From positions 1-5,996 of the forward strand of contig CAJFNH010000084.1 of assembly GCA_904394195.1 (NCBI GenBank): a DNA stretch of 5,996 nucleotides, in the 5' to 3' direction. The notes beneath the pieces were generated by a model that saw nothing but the letters and a program-made list of their open reading frames with translations, ran no database searches and was not told where the DNA came from. Within the stretch, counting starts at the first letter, position 1; each line of letters starts with the position of its first letter. Shown in pieces: positions 5,804-5,996 of the stretch. This stretch comes from Candidatus Gallimonas caecicola. GTDB taxonomy: Bacteria > Bacillota > Clostridia > Christensenellales > Borkfalkiaceae. A program made the translations under genes and the position numbers.

Positions 5804-5996
5804 ATGGAAAGAAAGATCAGGGTACTTTTGGCGGACGATCAGTCCATTCTTGCGGACGGCATCAAGAGCGTGCTGTCTTCCTGTTCCGACCTGGAAGTCG
5901 TCGGCATCGCGTCCGACGGGTTTGAGGCGCTCAAAATGGTGGACAGCTGCGACCCGGACGTGGTGCTCATGGATATCCGTATGCCCAATATGAACG
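5804..5996 (+). CDS. Response regulator, receiver domain (partial, cut by window end)
   Basis: The first 64 residues form the start of a receiver domain: acidic pair D11/D12 in VLLADDQS, and phospho-acceptor D57 in VVLMDIRMPN. The sequence style (RVLLADDQSILADGIKSVL ... SDGFEALKM) is that of NarL/FixJ regulators, the usual partners of HisKA_3 kinases, so a LuxR-type helix-turn-helix is expected beyond the window but is not seen. The ATG at 5804 has GAGG 7 nt upstream, and the gene begins 18 nt after the kinase stop, so the two form one transcription unit. Confidence 0.92.
   Translation, partial: MERKIRVLLADDQSILADGIKSVLSSCSDLEVVGIASDGFEALKMVDSCDPDVVLMDIRMPNMN

Overview
This is an ordinary-looking bacterial chromosome segment. 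It is GC-rich by eye and densely coded, and the gene families are typical of anaerobic Bacillota/Clostridia: a PepV-type M20 dipeptidase, an EFR1-type flavodoxin/ferredoxin, the short clostridial form of RadC, and a LiaS/DesK-like two-component system. The lineage is inferred from these families only. A GC-rich gut Clostridia relative is my best guess, and there is no rRNA or other decisive marker.

Layout. Positions 1-61 may hold the last codons of a plus-strand gene. A 13-bp GC-rich hairpin at 116-145, with T-rich flanks on both strands, looks like a bidirectional terminator. The minus strand then carries three genes, reading right to left: a PP-loop ATPase (3618-2221), an EFR1-type flavodoxin/ferredoxin overlapping it by ATGA (2224-1532), and an M20 dipeptidase (1426-155). 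The first two form one operon behind a near-consensus sigma-A promoter at 3649-3677. The dipeptidase has its own promoter with a perfect consensus (TTGACA, 17 bp, TATAAT) at 1456-1484. A 195-bp divergent intergenic region (3619-3813) separates this block from a plus-strand operon: a RadC-family protein (3814-4530), a six-TM histidine kinase overlapping it by 8 nt (4523-5785), and a response regulator cut by the window edge (5804-5996).

How the genes may work together. The kinase and regulator are a complete sensing pair apart from the regulator's missing C-terminus, and radC is probably co-transcribed with them. The PP-loop ATPase and the flavodoxin/ferredoxin are the least understood part. 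An ATP-dependent adenylating enzyme rich in cysteines is translationally coupled to a small electron carrier. This suggests a redox-dependent modification such as thiolation or amidation, but the substrate cannot be read from the sequence.

No tRNA, rRNA, CRISPR array, insertion sequence or phage gene was seen. The best candidates for something undescribed are the PP-loop/EFR1 pair and the twin dyad in the divergent promoter region.
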